Source of the DNA: Paragordius varius
Taxonomy: Eukaryota > Nematomorpha
Length of the DNA: 64,000 nt
NCBI GenBank assembly: GCA_964247055.1
Contig: OZ176057.1
Location: forward strand, 3,720,001-3,784,000
Direction of reading: 5' to 3'
Of the stretch, positions 59,980 through 64,000 are shown one piece after another; the stretch's first letter is position 1; each line of letters begins with the position of its first letter. The notes below the pieces were generated by a model that saw only the letters and a program-made list of their open reading frames with translations, had not been told where the DNA came from and did no database searches. The translations under genes and the position numbers were made by a program.

Positions 59980-61290
59980 TAGCGAATAATCTTAATCAAA
60001 ACATTATTGGCAGATACACAACGCTATTCAAACAGCTACTGATTTGTTACCCCTGGATGTGGAAAATGTAGATGTTAAAATGCTTGGATATTGTAGAACT
60101 GTTGGTTAGCTCTTTTGCCAGAGATTGAACCTAGAATCCTATTTTTTATCATAGGACAAAGGTCAAAATTTCAAGTCAAAAAAGGTTAGAAAATAATTTT
60201 ATACCATTACCTAATCGCAATACTATAAAGCATCCAGAAAAACAAGGCTCAATGAATAGCCAGAATATAAAAATGTTTTATACAAACAGAAACGATTATT
60301 TGGAAGACAAGACGGTGCACAATGACACTTTTTTATGAAGTTTCATCTATATATTTATAAAAATGGAAAATGCTGGCTTTGTGATCTGGTACCGGAAAAC
60401 CGGTAGACCCATTCAAATCCAAACTTCGAAAAAATATCATCATTAATCAATGGCCCGACAATAGCTTCGCCCTTTTTTTGAAATAGGCCCCCAGTTCGGG
60501 CCCACCCCGTGTGAAAAACGGTTTTTTTTTGAAAACAGAAGTCCACAAAACTTGTGTCTTTCAGACAATCTGGAGAACGTGTTGGACCATTCAATTTTAA
60601 ATATGATTTATGTTTATTTATTTTCGATTGCGCCGAACATAGTCGTCTCGCTTTTTTGATTTAGGTCTTCTTTTTACCCGCTCCCCCCGTAAAATGCCAT
60701 TTTTTTCAAAAAATAAAGTCCACAAAAATAATTTTTAAAATCTATTTTTCGCCCTAGGTATGAGACCGTAAAAATTCAATATGGATTCCACGTATTCCCT
60801 GTTAAAAGGCAAAAATTTTAGTCAAGCGTTTCTTAGATAATAGCTGCAAACGAAGGAGTATCTATCATATGTATAGGATGTTAAAAGATATATGGATAAT
60901 AAAACATTACTTATGGTAATCTATATATCTATAAATGGAAAAATAGCCCCCCCACGAGATTTACGCTAGTTATTAAATAAATATATTGAATGAAAACTTA
61001 TATTATGGACAACAGAAAAAAATACGTAGGATAGAAATGGTAAAATCATTTTTAAACAAATTATGTTCCATACAATAATATTTTAATTGTAGAATTTGCA
61101 TTATCTTTACCTGAACCACTGCTATTGAACGCGTTTTCCACAGTAAATTAAGTAAGGACACGGAATCAAATTTAAATGTTGAATAAAAGCCATTTTATGT
61201 GTTCAAATATAATTTGACAAATTATGAAGACTTATACAATATTTTAAGTAATTTTGTTTATTTTTTAACACAAAAACTTTAAAGAAAATA
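59980..61290 (+). pseudogene. hAT transposase, decayed plus-strand copy
   Basis: A plus-strand NLNQNIIG block near 59986 and an AIERVF-type dimerisation block near 61110-61250 match the minus-strand gene at 62360 and 61500. Large parts are deleted and the Helitron interrupts it. Confidence 0.7.
60346..60969 (+). mobile_element. Non-autonomous Helitron inside the hAT
   Basis: It begins TCTATATATTTATAAAAATG after host A and ends TTTACGCTAG before host T. Internal blocks match the copy at 11521-11918 in inverse orientation. A second 5'-like start (TCTATATATCTATAAATGG) at about 60922 suggests two Helitron ends joined. No Rep/helicase. Confidence 0.85.
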
Positions 61291-61329
61291 TTTTATTCTT
61301 TGGTATATTTTTTGTTTGAGTGAATGCGT

Positions 61330-63226
61330 TTTAGCAGATTGTCATCATTTTTTTAAATGTAGAAGCTTAACAAGAATTTGTCAAATTATATTTGACAGAT
61401 AAAACGGCCTTTAAATTTTCAACATTTAAATTTGATTTTTCCGATGTCCACACCTGATTTACTGTGGAAAAAACGCGCTCAGTAGCAGCGATGGTTCCAG
61501 GTAAGTTAGTGCGAATTCCACAATTTCCAAAATATTATTGTATGTAATTTCCAACCATTTCTTTTCTACTGTATACTTTTCTTAAGTTTTTCATTATTAA
61601 TATATCTTTTAACTAATGATTCTTAGGAAAAAAGATCATTTTCTGAAAGATAACTTTTTGAATTTTTGGGAACAGATATAATATGATTTTTGAACATCGC
61701 ACCAATTAAATGCTGATTTTAACGTTATCCAATGAAAATGATCAATTTCATTGAATTGTGTCGTCCAGTCTTCCAAATAATCTTTACAGTTTGTATAAAA
61801 CATTTTTATATGGTACAGGATATCTTGGCGATTGTATAAGCCTTGTTTTTCTAAATTATTTATTATATTGCGGATGGTTAATGGTATAAAATTATTTTCT
61901 AACCGTTCTTGACATTGGAATTTAGGTAACTAACTTCATTGGCTACTTCGATTGCCAAAATTTTGTCACCTTCTATAAATTTAATAACATTTTGAAAGAG
62001 AGAAGCTTGATTATGTAAGAATTCTAACCATATTTTTGAAGAATCACTTTCAAAAAACTTTTTTAAAGTTGTAGGACATTTGTCCAGTGATAAAAAAATG
62101 ATTTTAAAGGATCATACATTTTTAAAATTCTTTCGATAACTGGCATAAAAGCTAACCAACGAGTTTTACAATATCCAAGCATTTTTTGATATTGTTGCAT
62201 TTTCAGAGAATTCCTTAAGCGTTTCAACGCGTCCGTGTATATATTAACATAGGAATATATTTTAACAACTACATTTTTCACATCTAGGGGTAACAATCAG
62301 CAGTTGTTTGAATAGCGTTGTGTATTATATGCGCTGCACACCCAACGCCAATAATGTTTTGATTAAGATTATCTGTTAATTTATGATAAATATTTTTTGT
62401 TCCCCTCCTTGCTTTTCCACCAAAGTTCGTATTGGTGTTGTCAGCGCAATATGCGATAATTTTGTCTTTTTAAACTATTTTTTCTAGAATATGCATTATT
62501 GAAGTAAATATTATTTCGGAATTTTCACCGGGTAGAGAAATTAAATCTAAAATTTTAATTTTTACTCCCGTTTCTGAATCCAAATATCTTATTAAAGTGG
62601 GAAATAATTTTGTTTCATGGTGATTTGATACATCAGAGTATAGGGATAAGAAATTAATTTTCAGCAAATCTTTTTCTATTTCGGAAAATATGTGGTGAAA
62701 GGACATTGTATACAATCGCTTCACCCTTTGTTCGAGCACATGTAAATTTATAAGGTACGAATAACCTGAGATCAAGGATTAAAATATTTTATTATATTTA
62801 TAATGTATTTTTGTGAAAAATAAATATTAAAATAATTTTTTTTTATAAAAATTTTTGGTTGTAGCCCCCCCATTTATAGAATAACGTGCGAATAACTTGT
62901 GAGGTACAGTCCATAGATCTATAGGAATGATTGTGATAAACGGCGTGAAAAAATAAAACACCTTCGGCTAATGCCAAATTCTTTTCTTCCTTTCAAAAGC
63001 GGTTCGATAAAAATCGCTCATTCTGTAAGATGATGCCGCCATATCCAAACATTTTTTTATGTTTCTGTGTTTCCATATGCTTTGTAATATCATGCTTGCC
63101 GCCATGTTCTAGGGTGAATTCCCCCTCGCATAAAAAACATTTAACAAATGATTCAAACTTCGTTTTGATAAAAGGAAATTCTTTCATTAATTTATCGTTG
63201 AATTTAAAACCTCTTTTTGTACTCAT
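61330..63226 (-). pseudogene. hAT transposase, minus-strand copy
   Basis: It starts at 63226 with a C2H2 zinc finger of the BED-like type (FVKCFLCEGEFTLEHGGKHD, then KHMETQKHKK). Middle blocks at 62775-62470 and 62296-62063 (GYCKTRWLAFMPVIERI, typical of hAT cores) follow in other frames. The C-terminal dimerisation block PGTIAATERVFSTVN lies near 61501-61455. At least two frame changes separate the blocks, so it is inactive as it stands. Confidence 0.8.
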
Positions 63227-63242
63227 ATTTATAAACTACTAT

Positions 63243-63510
63243 TAGTATAATAAATATTATATTACCTTAATTTTCTGGAATAAACGTGTAAGGTACCGAT
63301 TTGTGGTATCATTTTGTCTTTTAAGCTACCGATTTGTGGTATTAATTTGGATTTTTAATAATGTTGGCAAGTAATAAACTAAAATATTAGTATAATAAAT
63401 ATTATATTACCTTAATATTCTGAAATAAACGTGTAAGCTACCGATTTGTGGTATTAATAAGTCTTTTAATCTAGAGATTTGTGGTATCAACTTGGCTTTT
63501 TGATAATGAT
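63243..63510. repeat. Imperfect tandem duplication (~145 bp unit)
   Basis: Two units share TATTAGTATAATAAATATTA, AATAAACGTGTAAG and ACCGATTTGTGGTAT, and the last motif also recurs inside each unit. It lies between the hAT start codon and the right terminus. Confidence 0.75.
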
Positions 63511-63957
63511 GTCAGTAGTAGTAAAAAGCAGAGTGTATAATCATATGATATAAATTCGAAAAAAATAAATATTTTTAATTTAAAAATAAAAAATTTTAAT
63601 TTAAAATTGAATAGATTTTATATATATTTTATGATAAAAAATTTAAACGGATAAAAAAAATTTATTTGTATTAAAAAAAATTTTTTTTTCGATAATCGTG
63701 AAAAAGCGGGACATTTTTAAAACGTGGCGAGACGCGGGACAAAGTGTGAAAAAGCGGGACTGTCCCGCCAAAAGCGGGACGTCTGGTCACCTTATGTATG
63801 GAAAAAACAACAAAATGTTGAACAATCTTTTTCTTTCTTTTACCCATACACTCCTCTGAAGCAAATTGCCCTACTATAGTTGTGAAATAAGCAAACATTA
63901 AAATGCATTTTGTATTTGATCGCCAATGTATTTTTTTCTTTTCCACAATCACGATTA

Positions 63958-64000
63958 ACACTTCGATTCAAATTGGGGTATCTAAATACCCCAGACTAAA
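63958..64000. mobile_element. Family E MITE, cut by window edge
   Basis: TTCGATTCAAATTGGGGTAT followed by the CTAAATACCCCAG hairpin marks the left end of another copy. Confidence 0.6.

Larger units (their letters stand above)
59680..63794. mobile_element. Palindromic composite hAT transposon
   Basis: 4,115 bp bounded by TAAGGTGACCAGA terminal inverted repeats and flanked by the 8-bp duplication TGTATGGA (59672-59679 and 63795-63802), the hAT hallmark. Beyond the first 13 bp the two ends differ: the right end carries CGTCCCGC/GCGGGAC repeats. The right part encodes a transposase on the minus strand. The left part holds a shorter, decayed copy of the same gene on the plus strand, so the two C-termini meet near 61.3 kb. 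One 8-bp duplication around the whole shows it moved as a unit. A Helitron sits in the left part. Confidence 0.88.
59607..63913. mobile_element. Family C MITE split by hAT composite
   Basis: The left part (59607-59679; CAATATGCATTTTAATGG, CACTATAGTAGGG) and the right part (63795-63913; TGCCCTACTATAGT, CATTAAAATGCATTTTGTA) are the two halves of one family C copy. They are separated exactly by the hAT element and its 8-bp duplication. Confidence 0.9.

Noticed and set aside
54299-64000. Retroviral, LTR or Polinton-type element
   Set aside because: No long direct repeats, primer-binding site, reverse transcriptase, integrase or capsid motifs were seen here or elsewhere in the window.
1-64000. 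CRISPR array
   Set aside because: The only regularly spaced repeats are the 21-bp units in foldback MITE arms and simple TA tracts; the gene structure is eukaryotic.

Overview
This window is nuclear DNA of an animal, most likely an invertebrate. It is very AT-rich (roughly three quarters A+T by eye). Genes are split into small exons with ordinary GT-AG signals, and the space between them is filled with short inverted-repeat transposons. I cannot name the phylum. Recognised host genes are a peptide-type class A GPCR, prohibitin-2 (PHB2), a Tax1BP3/TIP-1-like single-PDZ protein, a TINAG/cathepsin B-like papain-fold protein and a 3-ketoacyl-CoA reductase (HSD17B12 type). Three other multi-exon genes have no family I can name with confidence. 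Most gene models were assembled by eye from frame, splice signals and phase, because the exons are too short to appear as long ORFs.

Layout. 1-3.9 kb, + strand: Lys/Pro-rich protein with a C-terminal Cys domain, open at the left edge. 5.1-9.4 kb, - strand: three-exon GPCR. 9.4-16.3 kb: mostly repeats, including a non-autonomous Helitron. 16.4-20.2 kb, + strand: protein with four CXXC motifs. 20-27.5 kb: repeats and one secreted-protein exon. 27.6-33.1 kb, + strand: small secreted, MACPF-like gene. 35.9-40.4 kb, - strand: PHB2. 40.5-41.5 kb, + strand: TIP-1-like gene, divergent from PHB2 across 138 bp. 41.6-47.2 kb: repeats. 47.2-54.3 kb, - strand: TINAG-like gene with a SINE and a mariner fossil in its introns. 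58.0-58.9 kb, - strand: 3' part of the ketoacyl-CoA reductase. 59.6-63.9 kb: a MITE split by a palindromic hAT composite, which is itself invaded by a Helitron.

The recognised genes do not form a pathway; this is ordinary animal gene order. The biology that stands out is in gene structure and mobile DNA. The TIP-1-like gene has introns of 24 and 29 nt. PHB2 has a U12-type AT-AC intron. The GPCR has a 24-nt microexon. About ten families of short inverted-repeat elements recur up to about 15 times each, and some lie at or next to splice sites. I saw no retroviral or LTR element, no Polinton, no CRISPR array and no convincing functional tRNA gene.
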